Shown: positions 15,859 through 21,446, numbered from the stretch's first letter. The stretch is DNA of 22,156 nucleotides from a bacterium (GCA_021817685.1 JAKAGD010000003.1:1-22156), one strand, 5' to 3'. Notes: a model not told the origin generated them from the letters alone. A program made the numbers and translations.

Positions 15859-15864
15859 ATGATA
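15859..15864 (-). promoter_or_regulatory. -10 hexamer TATCAT, 6 nt before the ZIP ATG
   Basis: TATCAT on the minus strand is followed by 6 nt and the ATG at 15852, predicting a leaderless message. A 15-bp perfect hairpin ends 3 nt upstream of the hexamer, so the -35 region would lie within the hairpin. Confidence 0.55.
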
Positions 15865-15867
15865 CAC

Positions 15868-15900
15868 CAACACGCGACCGGCAGAGCCGGTCGCGTGTTG
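15868..15900. terminator. Perfect 15-bp hairpin without U-tract (candidate terminator)
   Basis: CAACACGCGACCGGC (15868-15882), loop AGA, GCCGGTCGCGTGTTG (15886-15900) form a perfect inverted repeat. It lies downstream of the dsbA-like gene on the minus strand and directly upstream of the ZIP -10. No U-run follows on either strand, so it could be a U-poor terminator, an RNA-stabilising 3' end, or a protein-binding dyad. Confidence 0.5.
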
Positions 15901-15934
15901 TCGAGTGCGGGATTACTGCCGAACGAGCCGAGTG

Positions 15935-15999
15935 ACGAACAAGTTCCTACTTGATTCGTTCGAGGCAAGCGCAGGAAGCAAGCTTGGCTCTGCAAGCTT
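15935..15999. repeat. Two further stem-loops after the dsbA-like gene
   Basis: ACGAACAAG (15935-15943) pairs with CTTGATTCGT (15950-15959) with one bulged base, and AAGCTTG (15980-15986) pairs with CAAGCTT (15993-15999) around a 6-nt loop. The second begins inside the stop codon of the dsbA-like gene. Together with the 15-bp hairpin they make the 145-bp gap unusually rich in structure. Confidence 0.4.
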
Positions 16000-16693
16000 A
16001 CTTCACGAGCGGGTCGATAGCCGCCTTGAAGTTTGCAAACGGATACGCGCCCGCGATGACCTGCGTGCCGATGACGAACGACGGCGTGGCGTTCACGCCG
16101 GCCTTCGCCGCCTCGGCCTTATCGGCTTCCATCGCCGCATCGTACGCAGCCTTGTTCGCCTTTACGTCGGCCGCAACCTTCGCCGCATCAATGCCGGCGA
16201 TGGTCGCATTGAGCTTGTCGATGGACGCGGCGTTGCCGAAGCCCTGGTCCCCTTCCTGGTCCTGGGCGTTGTACATCGCCGTGCGCCATACGAAGTATTT
16301 CTCCGGATAGAGTTTCCAGATCGCGCGGCTATATTCGCCGCCCGCGATGGAGTCATTGCCGAGGAACGCGAAATCCATCATCACTATCTTCACCTTCCCG
16401 GTGTCCACGTAATCCTTCACGATCTGCGGAAGCGTGGTGAGCTCAAAGCTCTTGCAGAACGGGCACTGGAAATCGCTCCAGAACGCGATAGTGACCGGTG
16501 CGTCCGCCTTGCCTATGAACGGATCGCCGTCCATTTTAATGTCCTTAATGTTCGCTGACGGCGCGGCGCCGGTTCCGGCGGGGCCGGACGGCGCGGCGGA
16601 ATGCGAGCCGTTCCAGACGACGGCTCCCGCAATGAGGAGTCCGGCGGCGACGACGGCGAGTGGTAAGAATTTGCTATTTTCAGTGGTTTCCAT
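15998..16693 (-). CDS. Membrane-anchored DsbA-like thiol oxidoreductase
   Basis: With the start at 16693 the protein has 231 residues: a hydrophobic anchor (about 9-27), a Gly/Ala/Ser-rich linker (29-48) and a DsbA/DSBA-like thioredoxin domain. The active site is FWSDFQCPFCKSFE with CPFC at 77-80, followed by the helical insertion (about 110-195) and the cis-proline segment NATPSFVIGTQVIAGAYPF (Pro204). It should form or reshuffle disulfides in exported proteins, which fits the cysteine-rich surface proteins encoded in the same window. No DsbB or VKOR partner is visible here. A TGGTATCAT extended -10 lies 9 nt before the ATG; the longer frame from 16729 would start upstream of it. Confidence 0.92.
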   Translation of the reverse strand: METTENSKFLPLAVVAAGLLIAGAVVWNGSHSAAPSGPAGTGAAPSANIKDIKMDGDPFIGKADAPVTIAFWSDFQCPFCKSFELTTLPQIVKDYVDTGKVKIVMMDFAFLGNDSIAGGEYSRAIWKLYPEKYFVWRTAMYNAQDQEGDQGFGNAASIDKLNATIAGIDAAKVAADVKANKAAYDAAMEADKAEAAKAGVNATPSFVIGTQVIAGAYPFANFKAAIDPLVK

Positions 16694-16702
16694 ATGCGAC
16701 AG

Positions 16703-16708
16703 ATGATA
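16703..16708 (-). promoter_or_regulatory. Extended -10 (TGG-TATCAT), 9 nt before the dsbA-like ATG
   Basis: TATCAT preceded by TGG on the minus strand, then 9 nt to the ATG at 16693. The extended -10 may compensate for the missing -35. The predicted leader is about 2 nt. Confidence 0.55.
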
Positions 16709-16747
16709 CCACACGAGCGAAACTTGCAACCGCGAAGAAATCCCGCC

Positions 16748-17239
16748 TTAACCGCGCTTCCACTCCGACCGCTCTCCCCGGCGGCGCGCGTCCGCCATGA
16801 GGAGCTCGTCGCAGATGCCGCTGATGAGGTCGTACGCCTTCGCCTCTTCCGCCGACACCCACGCATGCTGGTCCGTTTCGCTCTCTTGCAGTACCACGTC
16901 GCCGCCGGCCCAATCGGCCATACATGAAATAACGAGCATGGGCGTGCCCGTGCCGTCTATCGTCGTGATGGAAGTGACGTAGTCTATGTTCTTGATCTCA
17001 AGACCCGTCTCCTCTTTCACTTCCCTGCGCGCCACGCGTTCGAGCACGTTGTACCAACTGTCCTCTGTGTCTTTCGGCGAATTCAGGTAATCGCTCGTTT
17101 CCAATTTCCCGCCCGGGACCGTCCATCGGCCCGGGAAGCGCTTCTTCGTCATCACGCGCCGCGTGATGAGGTACTTTTCATCTTTCGCGACGATGACCGT
17201 AATGGCGACTTCGTGGAGCAGTTCGTGTTTGGGTTCCAT
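16748..17239 (-). CDS. Nudix hydrolase with an extended Nudix-box loop
   Basis: Nudix enzymes hydrolyse nucleoside diphosphates linked to another group, often for nucleotide sanitation. This 163-residue protein has the opening strand (HEVAITVIVAKDEKYLITRR), FPGRWTVPGGKLE (35-47) and the catalytic helix RREVKEETGLEI (71-82). In a canonical box the first Gly and the Arg of REUxEE are 14 residues apart; here Gly44 and Arg72 are 28 apart, an insertion of about 14 residues (DYLNSPKDTEDSWYNV). The metal-binding EE pair is intact. The substrate cannot be predicted. A TTGTCA-18-TATACT promoter ends 6 nt before the ATG at 17239; the longer frame from 17344 would start upstream of that promoter. Confidence 0.9.
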   Translation of the reverse strand: MEPKHELLHEVAITVIVAKDEKYLITRRVMTKKRFPGRWTVPGGKLETSDYLNSPKDTEDSWYNVLERVARREVKEETGLEIKNIDYVTSITTIDGTGTPMLVISCMADWAGGDVVLQESETDQHAWVSAEEAKAYDLISGICDELLMADARRRGERSEWKRG

Positions 17240-17245
17240 GGCAGA

Positions 17246-17275
17246 AGTATACGGGGTTCTCGCGGAACTTGACAA
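17246..17275 (-). promoter_or_regulatory. Promoter TTGTCA-18-TATACT ending 6 nt before the Nudix ATG
   Basis: On the minus strand TTGTCA (17275-17270), an 18-nt spacer and TATACT (17251-17246) are followed by 6 nt and the ATG, predicting a leaderless message. Its -35 overlaps the plus-strand TTGACA (17269-17274) of the divergent porin-like gene, so the promoters share their -35 DNA. Confidence 0.7.
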
Positions 17276-17296
17276 ATTATTCGAGCACATTATAAT
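17269..17296 (+). promoter_or_regulatory. Near-perfect sigma-70-type promoter TTGACA-16-TATAAT for the porin-like gene
   Basis: TTGACA (17269-17274), 16-nt spacer, TATAAT (17291-17296). Both hexamers match consensus. Transcription would start near 17303, giving a leader of about 68 nt with an 18-bp palindrome and a Shine-Dalgarno site. This is the strongest promoter visible in the window. Confidence 0.8.
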
Positions 17297-17320
17297 CATA
17301 CCGTTCCTTGTCATATCGCC

Positions 17321-17338
17321 TTTGCCCGTACGGGCAAA
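17321..17338. promoter_or_regulatory. Perfect 18-bp palindrome in the leader of the porin-like gene
   Basis: TTTGCCCGTACGGGCAAA equals its own reverse complement. It lies about 18 nt after the predicted transcription start and 32 nt before the ATG, a position suited to a dimeric repressor's operator. Read as RNA it could form a short hairpin. Confidence 0.5.
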
Positions 17339-17370
17339 ATTCATAAACTAGAAAGTGAAGGGAGAATCTC

Positions 17371-18114
17371 ATGTTCAAGACGAAAATGTTCGTCCTCGCT
17401 GTCCTGTTTGCATTCGCAAGTCTCGCGAATGCAACCGACACCGGCCGCCTCACCTGCTCCGTCTGGAGCACTATGATGTCGAAAGGGTTGTTCTTCAATT
17501 CCGGCACCTTCGTGACGAAGGGACCGGTATTGATGGCAATTCCGGAATGCGCCGATAAAGAAACCGGGCTGTATGGGAACTTGTTCCTGATAGCGCCCAT
17601 CGGCAACTTCGAAACCGGCAAAGAGGTGGACGTGCGCGGCGGGCGGCGCTTCGGCGCCGGGGGGCTCGATGTGGACGCGTCTGTTGCCTACTACCACTTC
17701 GGCGTCGGTCCGGGAGAATCCATGTACAACACCTGGAACGGCCGTATGCGCGTCTCGCACACGTTCGACGTTCGCAAGGGTCTCAGCGTCCAGCCGTACA
17801 TGTACCTGGACTACCAGTACAGCCAGACGCTCCACGACAACGATTTCGCCTTCGCCGGCGGAGCAGTGGTCGACTCGAAGCTGAGCGGACTACTGGGGAA
17901 ACCTGGCCTGTCCGTTGACCTCGGCGGATGGAAGCACACCACTACCTGGGCTCCCAACAAAGGACCCGTCTGGTCACTACAGATGTCGCTAGGCTACCAA
18001 GTGACCAAGAGCGTCGTCTTCGGGCCGCGCTTCCAGCAATCGTGGGGCAACGTCGAGGACACCAGCTTCAAACCCAAAAATATGTGGGGCGTGTTCGCAG
18101 TCATCGGCTTCTGA
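17371..18114 (+). CDS. Secreted porin-like beta-barrel protein
   Basis: This 247-residue protein has a classic signal peptide (MFKTKMFVLAVLFAFASLANA, cleavage after about residue 21). The mature part is rich in Gly, aromatic residues and alternating hydrophobic strands, for example GLYGNLFLIAPIGN, LDVDASVAYYHFGVG, GRMRVSHTFDV, LSVQPYMYLDYQYSQT, FAFAGGAVVD, VWSLQMSLGYQVT and a last strand WGVFAVIGF ending in a C-terminal Phe. Such a C-terminal strand is the hallmark of BAM-inserted outer-membrane barrels, and the N-terminal half recalls TorF-type putative porins; neither is proven. Support for expression is strong: consensus promoter, AAGGGAG Shine-Dalgarno (17358-17364) 6 nt before the ATG, and an intrinsic terminator. 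It is a single-gene unit. If the host is a CPR bacterium with no known outer membrane, its location is puzzling. Confidence 0.8.
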   Translation: MFKTKMFVLAVLFAFASLANATDTGRLTCSVWSTMMSKGLFFNSGTFVTKGPVLMAIPECADKETGLYGNLFLIAPIGNFETGKEVDVRGGRRFGAGGLDVDASVAYYHFGVGPGESMYNTWNGRMRVSHTFDVRKGLSVQPYMYLDYQYSQTLHDNDFAFAGGAVVDSKLSGLLGKPGLSVDLGGWKHTTTWAPNKGPVWSLQMSLGYQVTKSVVFGPRFQQSWGNVEDTSFKPKNMWGVFAVIGF

Positions 18115-18143
18115 CCCACTGTACCTTCTCGCTTCTTTCCGAA

Positions 18144-18176
18144 ATCCCCGGCCTTGTGTCGGGGATCTTTGTTTTC
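18144..18176 (+). terminator. Intrinsic terminator of the porin-like gene
   Basis: ATCCCCG (18144-18150), a 9-nt loop and CGGGGAT (18160-18166), followed by CTTTGTTTTC. It lies between convergent genes and reaches the stop codon of the 391-residue gene; it has no U-tract in the minus direction. Confidence 0.8.
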
Positions 18177-19350
18177 ATTGATACTGAATGTAGATCGGCG
18201 CGGGGGTGAGTTTGAACACTTCTGCGGGAGAAAGGATGCCGTCGGCCGGCGGACGGTTGTCATTTTTATAAAACAGCTTGATGCCCGTGAACTGCACCGG
18301 CTCCGGTACGATGATCCGGTTATAGGTGCCGTACTTTTTCGCCTTTGAGCCGAAGCCGTCCATATCCATCACGATCTGCACCTCCGGCAGGGGGCGGATG
18401 TTTTTGTAATTGGTCACCATGTCCTGCGTGAAGCGGTGCACCATCAGCACTTTCGGCGGCAGATGATTCTCCTTCACGAGCGTCGCCAGATACTGCGCTA
18501 CATAATTGATGTCGGCGGCGTCAAAGGTGCCGATGACCGTGCCGGGACGATCGCCGAATTTCATGGAAAATTCCGGATCAATCGCCAAGTGCACTTTCGG
18601 CATCTTCAGATATTTCTCAAGCTGGGGAATCTCGTACTCCACGGTACTCTTCCCCACCTGCACGTCCAAAAATACGATACCGTGGATTTTGTCCGCCATC
18701 GCTATCGCGTGTTCTATCTGGTCGTCCGGCATGCGCAGGATGTACTTCCCCTCTTTGCCCGCGCTCGCTTGCGCCACGACTGCGATGTATTGAATAGCCG
18801 GTATGACGGGCGTTGAGGGATCGGCGGCGGCCCACAGTGCGGTCGTGCTCGCGAGCATCGCAAGTACTTGGTCCTCCGGATACTCGCCGAGCACGCCCAT
18901 GCCTTTTGAGTAAAAATTGCCGTAGTACGCGACAATGCGGTTGAACGGCAGGATCGCGCCGACTTCCGGATACGCGGTCGGCACGGGCCACGGGCGGCCG
19001 GGCACGGAGACACTGGTGGATGCGGTTGCAAACGGGAGCGCAACGGGCGTTGAAGATGCTGCGGCCGCTAGGGACTCCGCCGCAGCCGCGGCGCTTGCGG
19101 CGCTGTCATATATGAAAGTGTTTTTTACGGTTGAGGTTGCGGCCGTTGAAGTCGCAAATTTGAAATGCGCGAGCGCGAGCATGCGCGCATTGTAGTCGGC
19201 TTTGTCGAGCGTGGGGAGCGGGATGAACTTCCCTTGCGTATCAGCGGTCGTGGCGTTGTATTCGGTCGCAACAAGATTGGAGAAGCCGAACACATAGACG
19301 AGCGCGAGCGCGCCGACGCCGATGAACGCTCCGCGCTTCTTTGTGGACAT
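18175..19350 (-). CDS. Membrane-anchored protein with a predicted TIM-barrel-like domain, unknown function
   Basis: This 391-residue protein has an N-terminal signal anchor (about residues 8-28), an Ala/Ser/Thr-rich low-complexity linker (65-115, with SAASAAAAAESLAAAASS) and a globular domain (about 120-391). In it, short beta strands are followed by acidic or helical segments in the order expected of a TIM barrel: RIVAYYGNFYSKGMGVLGEY, IQYIAVVAQAS, GIVFLDVQVG, VHLAIDPEFSMK, VLMVHRFTQDMV, VQIVMDMDGFGS and TGIKLFYKND. Such proteins occur in Patescibacteria and Actinobacteria as conserved hypotheticals; a glycoside-hydrolase-like or cell-wall role is possible but unproven. Acidic residues in FLDVQVG, DPEFS and DMDGFG are candidate catalytic positions. 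A TAGAAT hexamer 9 nt before the ATG suggests an almost leaderless message. Confidence 0.8.
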   Translation of the reverse strand: MSTKKRGAFIGVGALALVYVFGFSNLVATEYNATTADTQGKFIPLPTLDKADYNARMLALAHFKFATSTAATSTVKNTFIYDSAASAAAAAESLAAAASSTPVALPFATASTSVSVPGRPWPVPTAYPEVGAILPFNRIVAYYGNFYSKGMGVLGEYPEDQVLAMLASTTALWAAADPSTPVIPAIQYIAVVAQASAGKEGKYILRMPDDQIEHAIAMADKIHGIVFLDVQVGKSTVEYEIPQLEKYLKMPKVHLAIDPEFSMKFGDRPGTVIGTFDAADINYVAQYLATLVKENHLPPKVLMVHRFTQDMVTNYKNIRPLPEVQIVMDMDGFGSKAKKYGTYNRIIVPEPVQFTGIKLFYKNDNRPPADGILSPAEVFKLTPAPIYIQYQ

Positions 19351-19359
19351 AGTGAGGCT

Positions 19360-19365
19360 ATTCTA
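19360..19365 (-). promoter_or_regulatory. -10-like TAGAAT, 9 nt before the ATG of the 391-residue gene
   Basis: TAGAAT on the minus strand ends 9 nt before the ATG at 19350, matching the spacing at the FKBP and dsbA-like genes. No clear -35. Confidence 0.45.
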
Positions 19366-19396
19366 GCCGAAGTGCGCCAAAAGAGCCAAGTGAAAG

Positions 19397-19420
19397 CCCC
19401 GGCGAGTAAACTCGCCGGGG
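19397..19420. terminator. Perfect GC-rich hairpin, candidate terminator of the EamA/GIY-YIG transcript
   Basis: CCCCGGCGAGT (19397-19407), AA, ACTCGCCGGGG (19410-19420). On the minus strand it is followed by CTTTCACTT, a poor U-tract. It lies in the 155-bp gap between the GIY-YIG stop and the start of the 391-residue gene. A smaller stem, GTCCC-TCAT-GGGAC (19432-19445), is next to it. Confidence 0.55.
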
Positions 19421-19505
19421 GTTCTCGATTGGTCCCTCATGGGACGTACGCCGGGTCACACCGCGCTGCTATTCCGGGGAACACTGTCTATAGTATACAT
19501 CCGTG

Positions 19506-19754
19506 TCAACGCCGCCCCTGTACCAGTGTTAATTTCTTCTCCCGCGGCCATTTCTTAATAGCGGCCTCGCGCCGGAGCGCCGAACCGCGATCGGCGTGCT
19601 GTTCGGTGTACACAATGCGCTTTGCGCCTTTTGCTCGGGTAAAATTGCTTCCCGCCCCGCTCTTATGTTCGGAAAGCCTTCGAGCCACGTCGGTCGTGAT
19701 GCCCGTGTAGAGGGAGCCGTCCCCGCATTCCAAAAGGTAGACGAAGTACGGCAC
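19506..19754 (-). CDS. GIY-YIG domain protein (YhbQ/UPF0213 type)
   Basis: With a GTG start at 19754 this is an 82-residue single-domain protein. It shows the GIY-YIG landmarks: VYLLECGDGSLYTGITTDVARRLSEH (5-30) with the YTG pair and conserved Arg25/Arg26, Asn37 after a Gly-rich turn, and REAAIKKWPREKK (62-74) with the likely catalytic Glu. These stand-alone proteins are nuclease-fold proteins, some linked to DNA repair; activity here is unproven. No in-frame ATG lies nearby: the longer frame upstream is a shadow of the EamA gene. The GTG is 2 nt after the EamA TAG, so the two are translationally linked. Confidence 0.88.
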   Translation of the reverse strand: MPYFVYLLECGDGSLYTGITTDVARRLSEHKSGAGSNFTRAKGAKRIVYTEQHADRGSALRREAAIKKWPREKKLTLVQGRR

Positions 19755-19756
19755 GG

Positions 19757-20170
19757 CTAGACCATCAACATCGCGCCGAGGGTTATGAAAACCGCGCCAA
19801 GGAGCGCCTTCCAGGTGAACTGCGTGCCGAGGAAAAGCAGGGAGAAGATGAGCACGAACACCACGCTCGTCCTGTCGATGGCGGCGACGCTCGGCGCGGG
19901 GCCCATTTTGAGCGCGGCAAACATCGCGAGCCACGAGAGCGCGCCGGCGATGCCGGAGAGCGTGATGAAGAACAACGCGCGCCCTTGCGGCAGGGACGCG
20001 AAATTTATTTTTCCCATACTGAACGACACGGCGATGAGAAATGCGGCCATGATGACCGCGCGCACCGTGGTCGCGAGCGTCGTATCGATCCCCTGCAGGC
20101 CGACTTTCCCGAATATCGCTACGAGCGCGGCGAATATCGCACCGATGAGAGCGAGGAGTATCCAACTCAT
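19757..20170 (-). CDS. EamA-type (drug/metabolite transporter superfamily) half-size membrane protein
   Basis: This 137-residue protein has five hydrophobic segments (about 2-20, 32-50, 67-84, 95-113 and 118-136). MSWILLALIGAIFAALVAIFGKVGL and DRTSVVFVLIFSLLFLGTQFTWKALLGAVFITLGAMLMV are typical of the single-domain EamA proteins, which are thought to dimerise to give the ten-helix transporter. The substrate is unknown. TGG-TATACT ends 6 nt before the ATG at 20170, predicting a leaderless mRNA that also carries the GIY-YIG gene. Confidence 0.9.
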   Translation of the reverse strand: MSWILLALIGAIFAALVAIFGKVGLQGIDTTLATTVRAVIMAAFLIAVSFSMGKINFASLPQGRALFFITLSGIAGALSWLAMFAALKMGPAPSVAAIDRTSVVFVLIFSLLFLGTQFTWKALLGAVFITLGAMLMV

Positions 20171-20176
20171 GCGGAA

Positions 20177-20182
20177 AGTATA
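20177..20182 (-). promoter_or_regulatory. Extended -10 (TGG-TATACT), 6 nt before the EamA ATG
   Basis: TATACT preceded by TGG on the minus strand, with 6 nt to the ATG. The same bases read TATACC on the plus strand (20179-20184) and might also serve the divergent cold-shock gene. Confidence 0.6.
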
Positions 20183-20219
20183 CCAGCGATTGACCGGGCG
20201 GGGAAAATATGTTCTTTAA

Positions 20220-20256
20220 CCCCCAGATCGCAACTGGGGGCCCGTTCTTTCTGGGG
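20220..20256 (+). promoter_or_regulatory. Leader with alternative hairpins upstream of the cold-shock-domain gene
   Basis: CCCCCAG (20220-20226) can pair with CTGGGGG (20234-20240), a 7-bp stem with a 7-nt loop followed by CCCGTTCTTT, or with a second CTGGGG at 20251-20256. Two mutually exclusive pairings before a start codon resemble an attenuator or RNA thermosensor, but no known riboswitch is recognised. Confidence 0.4.
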
Positions 20257-20288
20257 CCAAAGACGAACGAAAAGCAATCGGGGGAGAT

Positions 20289-20930
20289 ATGGGTTTAGTC
20301 TATGGGAAAATCGTGTGGCTCAAGCCCCAGGAGGGCTGGGGGTTCGCGAATATACTAGGGACCGGCGTGAACGTCCTGATCCATCCGAACCAAAAGTGCC
20401 GGTTTGTATGGACCGGTCCTGCGGCAAACGACTTCGATCTCCTTTTTGCCGGTTCGCACGAATTGGCGCTGGGAGACGAGCTAGTGATGGACGCGCGGCA
20501 AACGAGCAAGGGCGGAAAGGCAGTTGCTTGGGCGTTCAAGCGGGAGTGGGAAATCGCTCTCTTGGCGTCACCTGTGCGGGATCCGGCAGAGACGCAAGCG
20601 CCGCGCTCGGAACCAGCGACAGCACCGGCTCCAACCACGCCGGAACCGGCGACACCGATGCCGAAGACCGGCACGCCGGTCACGTTCGGCGAAATGCTCG
20701 AGGCGTTTGATTTCCGCTTCTTGCACGCACTGCTCGATGCGATGGAGAAGAAAGAACTGTCTCTCTCGCACCTGCAGGATTTCATCGGCAACACCCCTAA
20801 GAAGAAGCGCGGCGAAGCCTTGTGGGACGAGTACCGCAGGCGCAAAGCAAAAAGCCGCGACAAGAAATACGGGATCGCCTCGTTCATCAAAGAGGTCCTG
20901 GTGGACACCGGCTTCCGTTTCGAAGCCTGA
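20289..20930 (+). CDS. Cold-shock-domain-like protein with a C-terminal helical domain
   Basis: This 213-residue protein starts with a cold-shock-like OB domain (about 1-90): GKIVWLKPQEGWGFANI aligns with the RNP1 region (usually KGFGFI) and NVLIHPNQ with RNP2 (usually DVFVH), and KAVAWAFKREWEI would be the last strands. A Pro/Ala/Thr linker (97-130) follows, then a helical C-terminal domain (about 131-213, LLDAMEKKELSLSHLQDFIG, a KKKRGEALWDEYRRRKAKSRDKKYG basic stretch). It probably binds RNA or single-stranded DNA. The domain combination is not one I recognise as a named family. GGGGGAG lies only 2 nt before the ATG, an unusually close ribosome-binding site. It is a single-gene unit, divergent from EamA, and ended by a strong terminator. 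Confidence 0.82.
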   Translation: MGLVYGKIVWLKPQEGWGFANILGTGVNVLIHPNQKCRFVWTGPAANDFDLLFAGSHELALGDELVMDARQTSKGGKAVAWAFKREWEIALLASPVRDPAETQAPRSEPATAPAPTTPEPATPMPKTGTPVTFGEMLEAFDFRFLHALLDAMEKKELSLSHLQDFIGNTPKKKRGEALWDEYRRRKAKSRDKKYGIASFIKEVLVDTGFRFEA

Positions 20931-20947
20931 TCATTCCGCAGTTCTTG

Positions 20948-20975
20948 AAAAAGCACCGCTCCGGCGGTGCTTTTT
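20948..20975. terminator. Strong bidirectional intrinsic terminator
   Basis: AAAAAGCACCGC (20948-20959), loop TCCG, GCGGTGCTTTTT (20964-20975). The 12-bp stem with A-run and T-run works in both directions, ending the cold-shock gene and the convergent small membrane-protein gene. Confidence 0.95.
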
Positions 20976-21054
20976 ATATTGAAAGGCGTTCTTACCGGCG
21001 GTAGACCGCAAGGTGTCGTCCTGCGGGTGGGATGGTGAGTATGGCAAACCGGTA

Positions 21055-21363
21055 CTAGAGCAGAGAGCCGACGATGAACCACACGGCGATGACGGTGCCC
21101 ATGATGCCGAAGAATGATGCGATGGTAGAGACGAGGAACTTTGACGCTTCGTCCTGCTTCCCTTCAACGAGGAGGCGGACGGGCTGGTAGAAGAACAGAT
21201 AGCCCATGAGCGCGGCGGAGAGGACAAGCAGGGACAGGAATGTGACGGGCGCAATCATTCCAAAGTTTCGTGCATCAAATTGCTGTGAGTTGGAAAGAAT
21301 CGTCACGATAATGCCGATGTACCCGGCTGCGATGAGTGCGTTCAGAAATGGTTTGGTGGTCAT
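21055..21363 (-). CDS. Small membrane protein, three predicted helices
   Basis: This 102-residue protein has hydrophobic segments at about 7-24, 35-58 and 76-101 with a charged loop between the last two (RLLVEGKQDEASKF). I recognise no family; its size and form resemble small integral-membrane proteins common in Patescibacteria. The start MTTKPFLN at 21363 is chosen because TATCAT ends 6 nt upstream and the longer frame (from 21519) is arginine- and cysteine-rich with no hydrophobic character. Confidence 0.75.
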   Translation of the reverse strand: MTTKPFLNALIAAGYIGIIVTILSNSQQFDARNFGMIAPVTFLSLLVLSAALMGYLFFYQPVRLLVEGKQDEASKFLVSTIASFFGIMGTVIAVWFIVGSLL

Positions 21364-21369
21364 ATGCGT

Positions 21370-21375
21370 ATGATA
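21370..21375 (-). promoter_or_regulatory. -10 hexamer TATCAT, 6 nt before the ATG at 21363
   Basis: TATCAT on the minus strand with 6 nt to the ATG, the same hexamer and spacing as at the ZIP gene. It predicts a leaderless mRNA. Confidence 0.6.
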
Positions 21376-21407
21376 ACTCCCGAACCCGCCCGCACGTTTC
21401 TCATTTT

Positions 21408-21426
21408 GGGAGAGTTTAACTCTCCC
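21408..21426. terminator. Perfect hairpin without U-tract
   Basis: GGGAGAGTT (21408-21416), T, AACTCTCCC (21418-21426). It lies between the 49-residue gene and the downstream leaderless gene, so it may end the former's transcript. On the minus strand it is followed by AAAATGAG and not by a U-run. Confidence 0.45.
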
Positions 21427-21446
21427 GACTGCAATTCCTAACGGAA

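Noticed and set aside
19397..19445. tRNA or SRP RNA in the hairpin-rich gap
   Set aside because: No cloverleaf, anticodon arm or SRP-type conserved loop could be found; only simple stems are present.
19506..20165. Long 219-codon version of the GIY-YIG frame
   Set aside because: Its first 130 or so codons are a shadow of the EamA gene; the GIY-YIG domain begins exactly at the GTG just after the EamA stop.
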